Below the pieces are notes generated by a model. That model worked only from the letters and a program-made list of their open reading frames with translations. It was not told the origin of the DNA and made no database searches. From NCBI GenBank assembly GCA_964638245.1, contig CAZWZG010000022.1, positions 1-28,347 of the forward strand: 28,347 nucleotides of DNA, read 5' to 3'. The stretch is from CAZWZG01 sp964638245. Lineage in GTDB: Bacteria; Pseudomonadota; Alphaproteobacteria; Rhodobacterales; Rhodobacteraceae. Within the stretch, counting starts at the first letter, position 1. Every line of letters starts with the position of its first letter. This document shows positions 6,987 to 14,522 of this stretch, in pieces. The translations under genes were made by a program, and so were the position numbers.

Positions 6987-8404
6987 GGGACCTCCACCGT
7001 TGTGGTTTGGGGCTCTGTCCGACCGAAGGCCTTTCGAGCAAGCGGCATGGCCAGAAGAACGGCCAAAGCAAGGAATGCGATTTCGATCATGAACACTGCA
7101 TTATAGGGCGTTTCCGGAGAAAGTCCGGTGCTTGGCGTGCTCGAGACAAGGATATCCCGCACAGCGCCTGCGAGCGCGACACCAATGCCTGCGCAGGTTG
7201 CCTGCACGGCACCCCACGATCCCAGAGCCAGACCCGTCTGATTAGCGGGTGCGCGCCGGATCGTGGCCGTGAGCGTTGCATGACCGAAAAGACCGGCACC
7301 AAGACCGGTCGCGAACGTGCCAAGAAGAAAGAGCGGCGCGCCGATATAGGCCGACGACAGGATGATCGCGGCAAATCCGGGAATGCCAATCGCGGCACCA
7401 ATCCGCCCGAGCATCTCCGCCGGGTAGTCTCCGGCCAGCACTCGTGACGCGACACCAAAGCCGACCAGCGTCCCCGTCGCCAGCAGCGCAGTGAGCCGGG
7501 TCGTCTGGGCAACGGAGAAACCGAGGGCCTGTCCGCCATAGGGTTCGAGCAGGACATCCGCCATACCGAAGCCGAACGTCCCGCAACCGATGACGATGAG
7601 CAGGCGCATGGTGCCGGGGCTGGATGTCAGGTTGCTCCAAGCCTCGCGGAAAGGAATGTCGCGCGCCGTTTGCATAGCCATCGCACGTTCGCGGTTGCGG
7701 GCTTCTTGCTTCCAGAGTGCGATGAGATTGAGAAAGATCGTTGCGACCGCCGTGCCCTGGATCGCCGCGATCAATCGGCCTGGTGTGTAGGGGTCCAATA
7801 ACGCCCCGTAAACGAGGGCCGCAAAGACCATGCCGAACAGAAGCATGACATACATCAGGCCGACGACTTTGGGGTGGTCTTCTTTCTTCACAAGGTCTGT
7901 GGCCAGAGCCAGACCGATTGTCTGGACCATGTGAAGTCCCGCTCCGACCAGAAGAAACGCAAGCGCGGCGGAGGCCAGACCAAGCCAGCGCGGCGCGTCT
8001 TCGGCGTACCCCTGGCCCGACAGGACAAGGAGGGCAAAGGGCATGATGGCAAAACCGCCAAACTGATACATCGTGCCTTTCCAAATGAAGGGCACGCGTT
8101 TCCAGCCTAGGGCGGATTTGTGTTGATCCGATTTGAACCCGATCAGGGTTCGAAAGGGTGCGAAAAGAAGGGGCAGGGCGAGCATGCCTGCAACCAGCGA
8201 GGCCGGAACAGCAAGCTCGACGATCATGACACGGTTGAGCGTGCCCACGAGAAGGACAAGCGCCATACCGACCGTAATCTGGAAAAGCGAAAGCCGAAGG
8301 AGCTGGGACAGAGGCACATCTTCTGTGGCGACGTCAGCGAACGGAAAATAGCGCGGCGCTATTCCGGCGATCCGTCTCAGAATATGTGTCTTCAGGTCCT
8401 GCAC
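6983..8404 (-). CDS. pucC: PucC-type MFS protein, light-harvesting assembly factor
   Basis: Member of the BCD/LhaA/PucC branch of the major facilitator superfamily, which is needed for light-harvesting 2 assembly and is thought to deliver or protect bacteriochlorophyll. The 473 residues carry about twelve hydrophobic segments. Family features visible are the N-terminal PLSQLLRLSLFQITVGM segment, LNRVMIVEL after helix 1, FRTLIGFKSDQHKSALGWKRVPFIWKG, and GQALGFSVAQTTRLTAL in the second half. The start is GTG at 8404 (MQDLKTH). A CGGAGCC ribosome binding site lies about 6 nt upstream, but it sits in a potential hairpin. The gene follows pucA after a 96-nt gap holding structured RNA, and its stop overlaps the next ATG (ATGA). 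The product name is secure from position beside pucBA and sequence character. Confidence 0.94.
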   Translation of the reverse strand: MQDLKTHILRRIAGIAPRYFPFADVATEDVPLSQLLRLSLFQITVGMALVLLVGTLNRVMIVELAVPASLVAGMLALPLLFAPFRTLIGFKSDQHKSALGWKRVPFIWKGTMYQFGGFAIMPFALLVLSGQGYAEDAPRWLGLASAALAFLLVGAGLHMVQTIGLALATDLVKKEDHPKVVGLMYVMLLFGMVFAALVYGALLDPYTPGRLIAAIQGTAVATIFLNLIALWKQEARNRERAMAMQTARDIPFREAWSNLTSSPGTMRLLIVIGCGTFGFGMADVLLEPYGGQALGFSVAQTTRLTALLATGTLVGFGVASRVLAGDYPAEMLGRIGAAIGIPGFAAIILSSAYIGAPLFLLGTFATGLGAGLFGHATLTATIRRAPANQTGLALGSWGAVQATCAGIGVALAGAVRDILVSSTPSTGLSPETPYNAVFMIEIAFLALAVLLAMPLARKAFGRTEPQTTTVEVP

Positions 8405-8410
8405 CGCTTT

Positions 8411-8461
8411 GGCTCCGATTGGAGCCCCGAGACCACGCCGGAGGTCGTGGCCACAGGGCTC
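8411..8461 (-). promoter_or_regulatory. Alternative RNA hairpins over the pucC ribosome binding site
   Basis: In the - strand RNA, GGGCUC (8427-8422) can pair with upstream GAGCCC (8461-8456) to close a long stem with an inner CCACG/CGUGG stem (8450-8446 with 8437-8433). Alternatively the overlapping GGCUCC (8426-8421) pairs with GGAGCC (8416-8411), the likely pucC ribosome binding site, across a 4-nt loop. The two folds are mutually exclusive. This is visible in the sequence; a switching or expression-damping role is inference. Confidence 0.5.
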
Positions 8462-8473
8462 TCTTTTGGGAAT

Positions 8474-8493
8474 CTGGCGAACGCGGTCGCCAG
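8474..8493 (-). promoter_or_regulatory. Intercistronic hairpin downstream of pucA
   Basis: A perfect 7-bp stem (CTGGCGA/TCGCCAG) with a 6-nt loop begins 7 nt after the pucA stop. No T-run follows on the - strand, so it is more likely an mRNA-stabilising or partial-termination element than a full terminator. In Rhodobacter puc operons a stem-loop at this position accounts for abundant short pucBA mRNA relative to pucBAC; the same role is inferred here. Confidence 0.65.
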
Positions 8494-8500
8494 AGCCAGA

Positions 8501-8842
8501 TCAGTGCGTCTGTAGCAGAGGCGGAGCCGCCGCTGATGCAAGCACTTCATTGTTGGGTTGCAGGATCGCTTTCACGCTCGTGCCATCTGGCATGATCACC
8601 GTGATCACCTGACTGCCGTCTCCCATTGGGGTGGTATAGGCGACGTTAGCTGTTTCTGCGTCATCCTGGATGACGACAGACGCCATTTCGTCCATTTCCT
8701 GACCCGAAAGGAAGTCAGAGACCCAGTTCGTGTTCGTGACAACAGCGACGTGGACCGCGAAGGACCCAACGGCGACTGCGCCAAGAAAGACTGGAACCCC
8801 AACAGCAGGTGGAACGACAAGCCACATTTTTGCATTGTTCAT
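8501..8842 (-). CDS. pucA: Light-harvesting 2 alpha chain with C-terminal extension
   Basis: Small membrane polypeptide that binds bacteriochlorophyll a in the peripheral antenna. Residues 1-47 align without gaps to Rhodobacter sphaeroides PucA: MNNAKMWLVV start, PPAVGVPVFL, the B850-ligating His31 in AVHVAV, and Trp40. At positions 44-45, where Tyr-Tyr or Tyr-Trp usually hydrogen-bond to the B850 acetyl groups, the sequence reads Phe-Leu. That is the pair known from blue-shifted B800-820 complexes. The protein runs to 113 residues, about twice the usual length, with a polar and acidic 66-residue tail. This tail would lie on the periplasmic side and may be processed. The gene starts 12 nt after the pucB stop, preceded by a GGGGGT ribosome binding site. 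A hairpin follows. Confidence 0.95.
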   Translation of the reverse strand: MNNAKMWLVVPPAVGVPVFLGAVAVGSFAVHVAVVTNTNWVSDFLSGQEMDEMASVVIQDDAETANVAYTTPMGDGSQVITVIMPDGTSVKAILQPNNEVLASAAAPPLLQTH

Positions 8843-8854
8843 GTCGCTACCCCC

Positions 8855-9010
8855 TTACCCGAGCCAAGGCGTTGAAAACGCCACGAGTATGTGTGCCAAA
8901 AGCGCAAGGAGCCCGAACACTCGCGTTCCGTCGATGAGATAGCTGTGCACCTCCTCGGCCTCGCGCAAGGTCAGACCCGTTGGCCATACCTTATCTGGAT
9001 CGTCGGACAT
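8855..9010 (-). CDS. pucB: Light-harvesting 2 beta chain
   Basis: 51-residue antenna polypeptide, the same length as R. sphaeroides PucB and co-linear with it (DKVWPTGLT, AEEVH, GTRVFG, LLAHILVAF, TPWLG). Visible pigment-site residues are His22 near the B800 site, Arg30, and His40 in the membrane helix, which ligates B850; Trp49 lies near the C terminus. The longer open frame reaches 9088, but the Met at 9010 is chosen: it has a perfect AAGGAGAT ribosome binding site at 5-nt spacing and matches the family start. First gene of the operon. The upstream region carries two repressor-type palindromes. Its B800 site looks intact. Confidence 0.97.
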   Translation of the reverse strand: MSDDPDKVWPTGLTLREAEEVHSYLIDGTRVFGLLALLAHILVAFSTPWLG

Positions 9011-9123
9011 GTCCGATCTCCTTCTTAGTTGCTTCAAAGGAACGCGAGACAGCTCAACGGAGTGGAAATCTGCATGCAACGCTCCCACGACCGCGCCAAA
9101 AGCAACAGCCGCTTTCTACAGGG

Positions 9124-9141
9124 TGTCAAGTAAAGATGACA
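9124..9141. promoter_or_regulatory. PpsR/CrtJ-type operator, proximal site
   Basis: TGTCAAGTAAAGATGACA fits TGT-N12-ACA exactly and has the extended TGTC...GACA arms. It overlaps the predicted puc -35 box on the - strand, the classical position for repression by PpsR/CrtJ under aerobic or high-light conditions. Confidence 0.75.
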
Positions 9142-9149
9142 AAATCAAC

Positions 9150-9167
9150 TGTCCATTTTTTATGACA
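9150..9167. promoter_or_regulatory. PpsR/CrtJ-type operator, distal site
   Basis: TGTCCATTTTTTATGACA is a second exact TGTC-N10-GACA palindrome, separated from the proximal one by 8 bp. Closely spaced pairs allow cooperative binding of CrtJ/PpsR. Finding two eight-base-constrained sites within 44 bp, right upstream of pucB, is very unlikely by chance. Confidence 0.75.
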
Positions 9168-9331
9168 TTTTGTCGCAGCTAAGCCGCTGAGAATGCACAC
9201 TTTGCTGAAACTGACAGAGCGTCATGGGTATCAACCGGCGGGACCGCTCTTCGCGCTGTGCGACGAATCAACGCACCTTGCAGCGGTGTCAGCCAACAGA
9301 CGAAAACACCAGTATTGATCGCACCATCAGC

Positions 9332-11788
9332 TCATTGCGCTGGCAGCAACACTGTAACGCCAACCGCTGCAGCCCGCGCCAGTTCCTCATCAAGGCTCAT
9401 GGGGATGTATTCCCCGCGTCGCCAAAGCTCACCCAGATCATCGTAGTGCCGGCTGAGCGGGTGCCCTGATTGTCCTGTGGCGGTGATAAAGACCGAACTG
9501 TCCGGATCAGCGAAATCATAGACACCGCGGTAGCCCGATCCATGGACGTTCAGGAACGGGTTGGGGCCGTCACCAGATGTCTTGCCGCGTTGGAGCGTGT
9601 TGTCACCGCCTGAGGTCGACTGTCTGATATTCACGACCCACGACAGGAATGGCACGTCCCCCAGTACCGGATGATCATGGGTCGCCTCATGGGCATCCCC
9701 CCAGCGCAGGCTTTCGATCTCGACATTCCCGTAGGTTTCCTCGATCCAGATCAGCGCATCATCAAGCGCCAGTCGCGCGATGTCGTCACACGTCTCGATC
9801 GCGTCCGACGGCACGATATCGCACCATCGAGATGCACCATCGATGTCCCGGAAGACCCGTTCGATGAAAATCGGCTCAGGATGGGCAAATTCGTCGGCCA
9901 AGGGGCCAAGCTCATCACGGATCAGACGATCCTGCAGATGGCGCATCCAGGCCGCATAGAGCAGCGGTTCGGGCAGATGCTCGTTCATTTCGCCATTCCA
10001 TTCGCCCAGAAGATCGAGCGCCTCGCGCCGCCGCCGCTCGGGCGAGCCATCGGGCGCAGCTTCACCCGTGAACCAAAGTTCTCGGCCCACAAGCGGCAGC
10101 AAGGAACGCGCCGAGAAGGATACTGTATCAAGCTGCGCTTCGATGAAGCTTTCCCGTGTATGGACGGCGCGGGACTGCATCAGGCGACGCCAGCGCTGCA
10201 CCCGCTGCGTGTCACCCCATGTGTAGCTCATGTGATTGGGGAAGGGGCGATCCACAATCTTGTTGTTGGTATTGCCCAGAAGGCCGCCCACGGGATCAAC
10301 AAACTCTGGGTTCGATGAATAGGGAAGAATGCCTTCCCATCGGTTCACGGCCTTCCAACCGGGCGACGGCAAACGCCCCAAGCTTTCGTGGCCTGCATTG
10401 CGCTTCGGCATGTGCCCCAAGGACTTCAGTGCGATCCGGCTTTGGTCGGCCACCACCATGTTGAGGCCGGGCGAGACAACCTGTTCTCCCGCCGCAATCG
10501 CTCCATCCACCGTTTGCGCCCGCATAAGTGCCAATAGACCCGAAATCGTTGTGTCGTCTCGCGACAGCCCAGGCCAGGCCAGTGAAATGACGTGCCCCGT
10601 AGGCGTTATATCCTCGAGATCGAAGTGCTTGCCGGGGATGACCGGCCCGTTGTCGGAGAAGCGCAAGGTCAGTGTCACAGGCGCTGCGTCAGCGATCCGG
10701 ATGATCGACTGACGTGAAGTAAGCCGCTTAAACCCTTCAGGTGTCAGTACTTCTTCGCGATTTTCTGGGTTTAGACGCTCAAGGAACAAGTCCTGGTCGT
10801 CCAGGCCCGACGCCGTCATCCCCCAGCCAAGCGAGGCTGTGCGCCCCATAAGAATGACCGGTGCACCGGGAATTGTCCCTCCGATGACGTCACCGCTCGA
10901 AAGCGACAGGCGGGCCAGATACCATTTTACCGGCGCTTCAAAGCCCATATGGGGATCGGACGCCAACAGCGTACCACCCGCCGCAGAACGAGACGGAGCC
11001 GCGGCCCATGCGTTGGAGGCTCCATTCATGCCGCGCGAAGAGATCGGGGAAAGCGGATCGTCGTAAAGGGCGTAGTCAAGCCGTCCTTGCGGTGTCAGGT
11101 CCGCGAACTCCGGCAGCACGGCTATGCCACCGCCGGGAATGTCTGGCAAAATATCCGGCAAGCGCTCGGGCGGCAAAAGCAACCCCGTGCGCAGCCGGAG
11201 AACCTCGTCCTGAATGTGATCCGTTAGCGAAAGCGCCATCAGTTTGCCAATGGCGATGGAATCCGCGGGCTGCCATGGGGAAATCACCGGCTCGAACAAC
11301 CAGAACTCGGGCGCGCCACGTCCCCGGGCACCCGCATTTACCTCTTCCAGCCACGCATTGACGCCAGCCGCATAAGCTTCAAGCGCCTGCGTTGTGTAAG
11401 CGTCTTGATCCTCCACTGACGCCACAGCCGCTCCGTAGAGGTCCAGTCGTCGCATCAGGTCGTCGATGTCCACCGCGCGTGTACCAAACAGTTCGGCCAG
11501 CCGCCCTTGCGCCGTCCGACGAAGGGTCAGCATTTGCCATAACCGGTCCTGCGCATGAACAAGACCAAGCGCGAAGAAGGCGTCTTCGTCTGTCTCGGCA
11601 AAAATATGAGGGACGCTGGCGTTATCGCGAACGATCTCGACCGGCGCTGAAACGCCAATGCCAGTCAGCGTTTCATCGTAGTCGGGCAGGGACCTTGAGG
11701 CGAGCCAGTACAAGCCGATCAGGACCACGCCCGTCAGCACCAAAACGCCCGTCACAAGGCGCAAAAGCCAGCGAAAGATCAGAACCAT
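9332..11788 (-). CDS. Penicillin-acylase family N-terminal nucleophile hydrolase
   Basis: Peptidase S45 family enzyme that cleaves amide bonds of acylated substrates; members include penicillin, cephalosporin and acyl-homoserine-lactone acylases. The 818-residue precursor has one N-terminal hydrophobic helix (about residues 8-30), giving a membrane-anchored or exported protein. An alpha-chain region follows (VEIVRDNASVPHIFAETDEDAFFALG, the family's typical opening). The self-processing junction is at GA/SNAW with the catalytic Ser258, and the downstream SDPHMG motif is present. The beta chain then runs to the C terminus. The real substrate cannot be read from the sequence; lactone quorum quenching is possible but unproven. 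It is encoded just upstream of puc on the same strand, 321 bp apart, and probably independent of it. It diverges from the next gene. Confidence 0.9.
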   Translation of the reverse strand: MVLIFRWLLRLVTGVLVLTGVVLIGLYWLASRSLPDYDETLTGIGVSAPVEIVRDNASVPHIFAETDEDAFFALGLVHAQDRLWQMLTLRRTAQGRLAELFGTRAVDIDDLMRRLDLYGAAVASVEDQDAYTTQALEAYAAGVNAWLEEVNAGARGRGAPEFWLFEPVISPWQPADSIAIGKLMALSLTDHIQDEVLRLRTGLLLPPERLPDILPDIPGGGIAVLPEFADLTPQGRLDYALYDDPLSPISSRGMNGASNAWAAAPSRSAAGGTLLASDPHMGFEAPVKWYLARLSLSSGDVIGGTIPGAPVILMGRTASLGWGMTASGLDDQDLFLERLNPENREEVLTPEGFKRLTSRQSIIRIADAAPVTLTLRFSDNGPVIPGKHFDLEDITPTGHVISLAWPGLSRDDTTISGLLALMRAQTVDGAIAAGEQVVSPGLNMVVADQSRIALKSLGHMPKRNAGHESLGRLPSPGWKAVNRWEGILPYSSNPEFVDPVGGLLGNTNNKIVDRPFPNHMSYTWGDTQRVQRWRRLMQSRAVHTRESFIEAQLDTVSFSARSLLPLVGRELWFTGEAAPDGSPERRRREALDLLGEWNGEMNEHLPEPLLYAAWMRHLQDRLIRDELGPLADEFAHPEPIFIERVFRDIDGASRWCDIVPSDAIETCDDIARLALDDALIWIEETYGNVEIESLRWGDAHEATHDHPVLGDVPFLSWVVNIRQSTSGGDNTLQRGKTSGDGPNPFLNVHGSGYRGVYDFADPDSSVFITATGQSGHPLSRHYDDLGELWRRGEYIPMSLDEELARAAAVGVTVLLPAQ

Positions 11789-11866
11789 AAGGCGAATTGG
11801 TTGACGCGGGACATGGGGCCGTTACCTGTGTGCCAACGTTAAATCACATTCCGCGGGAGGAAGGCC

Positions 11867-12739
11867 ATGGCGAAACTTGCATTTTTGGGGTTGGGGGTCA
11901 TGGGATACCCGATGGCCGGCCACTTGGCCGCTGCGGGGCATGACGTCACCGTTTACAACCGTACAAAGGCGAAGGCCGACACCTGGGCGTCCGAACACCA
12001 AGGCGGGGCAGCCGCAACACCCAAAGCCGCCGCCGCTGGTGCTGATGTCGTCCTTGCCTGCGTTGGTAACGACGACGATCTGCGCTCGGTCTGTCTTGGG
12101 GACGACGGTGCTTTTGCGGGCATGGGATCAGGGACGCTTTTCGTGGATCACACCACAGTTTCTGCAGCCGTAACGCGCGAACTCTACGCCATCGCCGATG
12201 CCAAACAGATCAGCTTCGTGGACGCTCCTGTCTCTGGCGGACAGGCAGGAGCAGAAAACGGCGCGCTCGGGATCATGTGTGGCGGCGACGAGGGCGCCTA
12301 TGCCCGCGCCGAACCGATCCTCAACACGTACGCCAAGATCTGTAAGCGTCTGGGCGAAAGCGGTGCGGGGCAGTTGACGAAAATGGCAAACCAGATCGCA
12401 ATCGCAGGCTTGGTTCAGGGCCTTTCCGAAGCAATGCACTTTGCTGAAAAAGCCGGGTTGGACGGTCGAGAAGTCGTTGATGTCATCAGCCAGGGCGCAG
12501 CAGGCTCATGGCAGATGGTCAACCGCTACGAGACGATGCTGGATGATCATTTCGAGCACGGTTTTGCCGTCGACTGGATGCGCAAGGATCTGGGCATTTG
12601 TCTGTCCACTGCGAACGAGAACGGCGCCAGCCTTCCGGTCACGGCGCTGGTCGATCAGTTCTACAAGGATGTCCAGAAGATGGGCGGCGGGCGTTGGGAC
12701 ACATCATCGCTGTTCAAGCGCCTGCGTCACCTCGGCTAA
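11867..12739 (+). CDS. 3-hydroxyisobutyrate dehydrogenase-like NAD(P)-dependent oxidoreductase
   Basis: Beta-hydroxyacid dehydrogenase family enzyme oxidising or reducing short 3-hydroxyacids or related aldehydes. The 290 residues are typical. The N-terminal Rossmann fold shows GLGVMGYPMAGHL (GxGxxG), and NRT after the second strand suggests NADP preference. The substrate signature DAPVSGG lies at 119-125, and the catalytic Lys is 172 in GAGQLTKMANQ. The all-helical C-terminal domain is complete. The ATG follows GGGAGGAAGG, a strong ribosome binding site. Which substrate (hydroxyisobutyrate, tartronate semialdehyde, succinic semialdehyde) cannot be decided; nothing around it forms a valine catabolism operon. 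A long hairpin follows the gene. Confidence 0.88.
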   Translation: MAKLAFLGLGVMGYPMAGHLAAAGHDVTVYNRTKAKADTWASEHQGGAAATPKAAAAGADVVLACVGNDDDLRSVCLGDDGAFAGMGSGTLFVDHTTVSAAVTRELYAIADAKQISFVDAPVSGGQAGAENGALGIMCGGDEGAYARAEPILNTYAKICKRLGESGAGQLTKMANQIAIAGLVQGLSEAMHFAEKAGLDGREVVDVISQGAAGSWQMVNRYETMLDDHFEHGFAVDWMRKDLGICLSTANENGASLPVTALVDQFYKDVQKMGGGRWDTSSLFKRLRHLG

Positions 12740-12746
12740 CGTAGGT

Positions 12747-12777
12747 CGGGCGCGCTTCGTGGGGGGAAGCGCGCCCG
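12747..12777. terminator. Strong hairpin between convergent genes
   Basis: A perfect 12-bp stem (CGGGCGCGCTTC with GAAGCGCGCCCG) with a 7-nt loop sits between the dehydrogenase stop (12739) and the convergent lipoprotein stop (12811). The lack of a long T-run makes it a less classical terminator, but position and stability support transcript ending on both strands. Confidence 0.65.
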
Positions 12778-12810
12778 TGATTGACCCGGCAGCTTGTGGA
12801 GATTGTCGGG

Positions 12811-13371
12811 TCAGGGGATGATACGGTTGTACTTTGTGCCTTCGATCGTGGCACCGGCCAGAAGCCCCGCTTGCCCGAAGATGATCGGGATAACCGGGTT
12901 GTCGAGCACGGTCGTATCCGTCGACAGATTTTCACCACCATCATTCAGAGCATATTCAAGGTCAGCACCTGCCACCCAGCCCGCCGAGGTGCGGAAATCC
13001 TGCAGCGCGTCTTCGGTCATGAAGAGCAGGACGTGGCTGTACTGCTGACCGCCAATCTGAAGGCCAAAGCTGGCCTGGCTGGCCGAATAGTAGTCAACCG
13101 TTGTCCCGTTGATGCGCAGCGCGCCGCGCCCATAGGACCCGCCGATGCCGAACCCTGCTTCGGTGATCAGCGGCATGACAAGCTCGCCGACCGCTTTCGT
13201 CCGCAAATCGGCCACGCCGGGATTGCGGCTTTCCAGTGCGAAAATCGTCTGGTCGACCCGCGCATCAATTTCTGCGCCGCCTGTTGATCCAATGCCGTTG
13301 CCGCAGGCTGCTGCAAACATCGTCGCCGCAAATCCGCCCGCCAAAACCGCGCGCCGTGAGAATCCGTTCAT
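12811..13371 (-). CDS. SYLF/Ysc84-domain lipoprotein
   Basis: Predicted outer-envelope lipoprotein of 186 residues. The N terminus reads FSRRAVLAGG followed by a hydrophobic stretch and a lipobox ending FAAAC, with lipidated Cys23. The rest fits the SYLF (Ysc84-related) lipid-binding domain: GVADLRTKAVGELVMP, GFGIGGSYGRGALR, TTVDYYSASQASFGLQIGGQ and FMTEDALQDFR. The bacterial members are of unknown function; binding of phosphoinositide-type lipids is known for the eukaryotic domain. It lies downstream of hemB on the same strand after 132 bp, with its own promoter likely. Confidence 0.87.
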   Translation of the reverse strand: MNGFSRRAVLAGGFAATMFAAACGNGIGSTGGAEIDARVDQTIFALESRNPGVADLRTKAVGELVMPLITEAGFGIGGSYGRGALRINGTTVDYYSASQASFGLQIGGQQYSHVLLFMTEDALQDFRTSAGWVAGADLEYALNDGGENLSTDTTVLDNPVIPIIFGQAGLLAGATIEGTKYNRIIP

Positions 13372-13428
13372 GGAACTCCGCCCTTATCTTGCCGTTATGC
13401 CTCTAGATTCGGCCTTATGTGGCCGTTG

Positions 13429-13444
13429 CCCCTATTTATAGGGG
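13429..13444 (-). promoter_or_regulatory. Dyad with -10-like core upstream of the SYLF gene
   Basis: CCCCTATTTATAGGGG is a perfect 6-bp dyad with a 4-nt centre. On the - strand it reads CCCC-TATAAA-TAGGGG, giving a -10-like TATAAA about 58 nt before the SYLF start codon. It may be promoter plus operator or the hemB 3' hairpin. Assignment is uncertain. Confidence 0.35.
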
Positions 13445-13503
13445 ATAACGCGACAAGAGTCATTACCTGTTGTGGTGGGCGCGCCACATTTCGCCGCCTT
13501 TTT

Positions 13504-14502
13504 CTAAGAGCGGTCTTGCAGCAACCGTGCAACGTCCGGCGCAAAATAGGTCAGGATCGCGTCGCACCCGGCGCGCTTGAACGCCAGCAGGCTTTCGACC
13601 ATGACTTTCTCGCCATCAAGCCAGCCCCGCTCTGCAGCGCCTTTGAGCATCGCGTATTCGCCCGACACTTGGTAGGCGGCGGTCGGCACGCCGAAGGTAT
13701 CTTTGACAGCCCGACAGATATCCAGATAGGGCATCCCCGGCTTAACCATGACCATGTCCGCGCCTTCCGACAGATCACGCTGGACAAGGCGAAGAGCTTC
13801 GTCGGCGTTTCCCGGGTTCATCTGATACGTCTTCTTGTCGCCCTTGAGTGCACCAGAGGCTCCGACCGCATCGCGGAACGGTCCATAGAAGGCGCTGGCG
13901 TATTTGGCGGCGTAGCTCAGGATCGACACGTTCTGATGGCCTGCGGCTTCAAGAGCGTTGCGCATTGCGCCAATGCGTCCGTCCATCATGTCCGAGGGTC
14001 CAAGGATGTCCGCACCGGCCTCAGCCTGCGCCAAGGACATCTTCACAAGCGCCTCGACCGTTTCATCGTTCAGGATTTCACCATCGACAACAAAACCGTC
14101 GTGGCCGTTGATGTTGTATGGATCGAGCGCCACGTCCGTCATCACGGCGATCTCCGGCACTGCGGCCTTGATGGCGCGAATGGCTCGGTTAGACAGGTTT
14201 TCAGGGTTCCAAGCCTCGGCACAGTCTTCTGTTTTGAGGGACGGGTCCGTGTAGGGGAAGACGCAGATCGCTGGAATGCCAAGCTTTGCAGCCGTTTCAG
14301 CCGCCGCCACGATGTTGTCGATAGACAGACGCTCGACCCCGGGCATCGACGCAATCGGCTGGCGCGTGTTTTCCCCATCCACGACAAATACCGGCCAGAT
14401 CAGGTCGTTCACACTTAGCGCGTTCTCTTGCACAAGCCGTCGCAGGGCGTCGGATTGGCGCAAGCGGCGGAAGCGGGCGGCGGGATGGGGGGCAAGGCTC
14501 AT
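13504..14502 (-). CDS. hemB: Delta-aminolevulinic acid dehydratase (porphobilinogen synthase)
   Basis: Condenses two 5-aminolevulinate molecules to porphobilinogen, the second common step toward haem and bacteriochlorophyll. The chosen ATG at 14502 (MSLAPHPAARFRRLRQ) gives 332 residues and has GAGAG upstream; the frame is open 13 codons further. The two active-site lysines are Lys200 (SILSYAAKYASAFYGPFRDA region) and Lys254 (MVKPGMPYLD). The zinc-binding cysteine cluster of animal and yeast enzymes is replaced by DVALDPYNINGHDG. This predicts a metal-independent or magnesium-dependent enzyme, as known for Rhodobacter. A PpsR-like motif lies 20 bp upstream of the start. Confidence 0.96.
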   Translation of the reverse strand: MSLAPHPAARFRRLRQSDALRRLVQENALSVNDLIWPVFVVDGENTRQPIASMPGVERLSIDNIVAAAETAAKLGIPAICVFPYTDPSLKTEDCAEAWNPENLSNRAIRAIKAAVPEIAVMTDVALDPYNINGHDGFVVDGEILNDETVEALVKMSLAQAEAGADILGPSDMMDGRIGAMRNALEAAGHQNVSILSYAAKYASAFYGPFRDAVGASGALKGDKKTYQMNPGNADEALRLVQRDLSEGADMVMVKPGMPYLDICRAVKDTFGVPTAAYQVSGEYAMLKGAAERGWLDGEKVMVESLLAFKRAGCDAILTYFAPDVARLLQDRS

Positions 14503-14522
14503 TTGGGCTCTCGTTCTTCGTC

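Larger units (their letters stand above)
9011..9331 (-). promoter_or_regulatory. puc promoter and leader region (321-bp intergenic)
   Basis: Holds the puc control region on the - strand between the acylase stop (9332) and pucB. A TTGACA -35 box (9129-9124) overlaps the proximal palindrome. The -10 about 17-18 nt downstream is weak (around 9106-9100, TTGCTT-like), which is common for activated photosynthesis promoters. The leader would be about 80-90 nt. I see nothing recognisable in 9181-9331, apart from presumed acylase 3' sequence, and no convincing small gene. Confidence 0.5.

Noticed and set aside
9011..9088. N-terminally longer PucB starting at 9088
   Set aside because: The Met at 9010 has an excellent ribosome binding site and exactly matches the known 51-residue family length.
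9315..9331. TTGAT...ATCA as an FNR-type site near the puc region
   Set aside because: The spacing is six bases rather than the four of TTGAT-N4-ATCAA, and it lies far from the predicted promoter.
11801..11830. TTGACG as -35 box of the dehydrogenase gene
   Set aside because: No acceptable -10 hexamer at 16-18 nt; not strong enough to list as a promoter.
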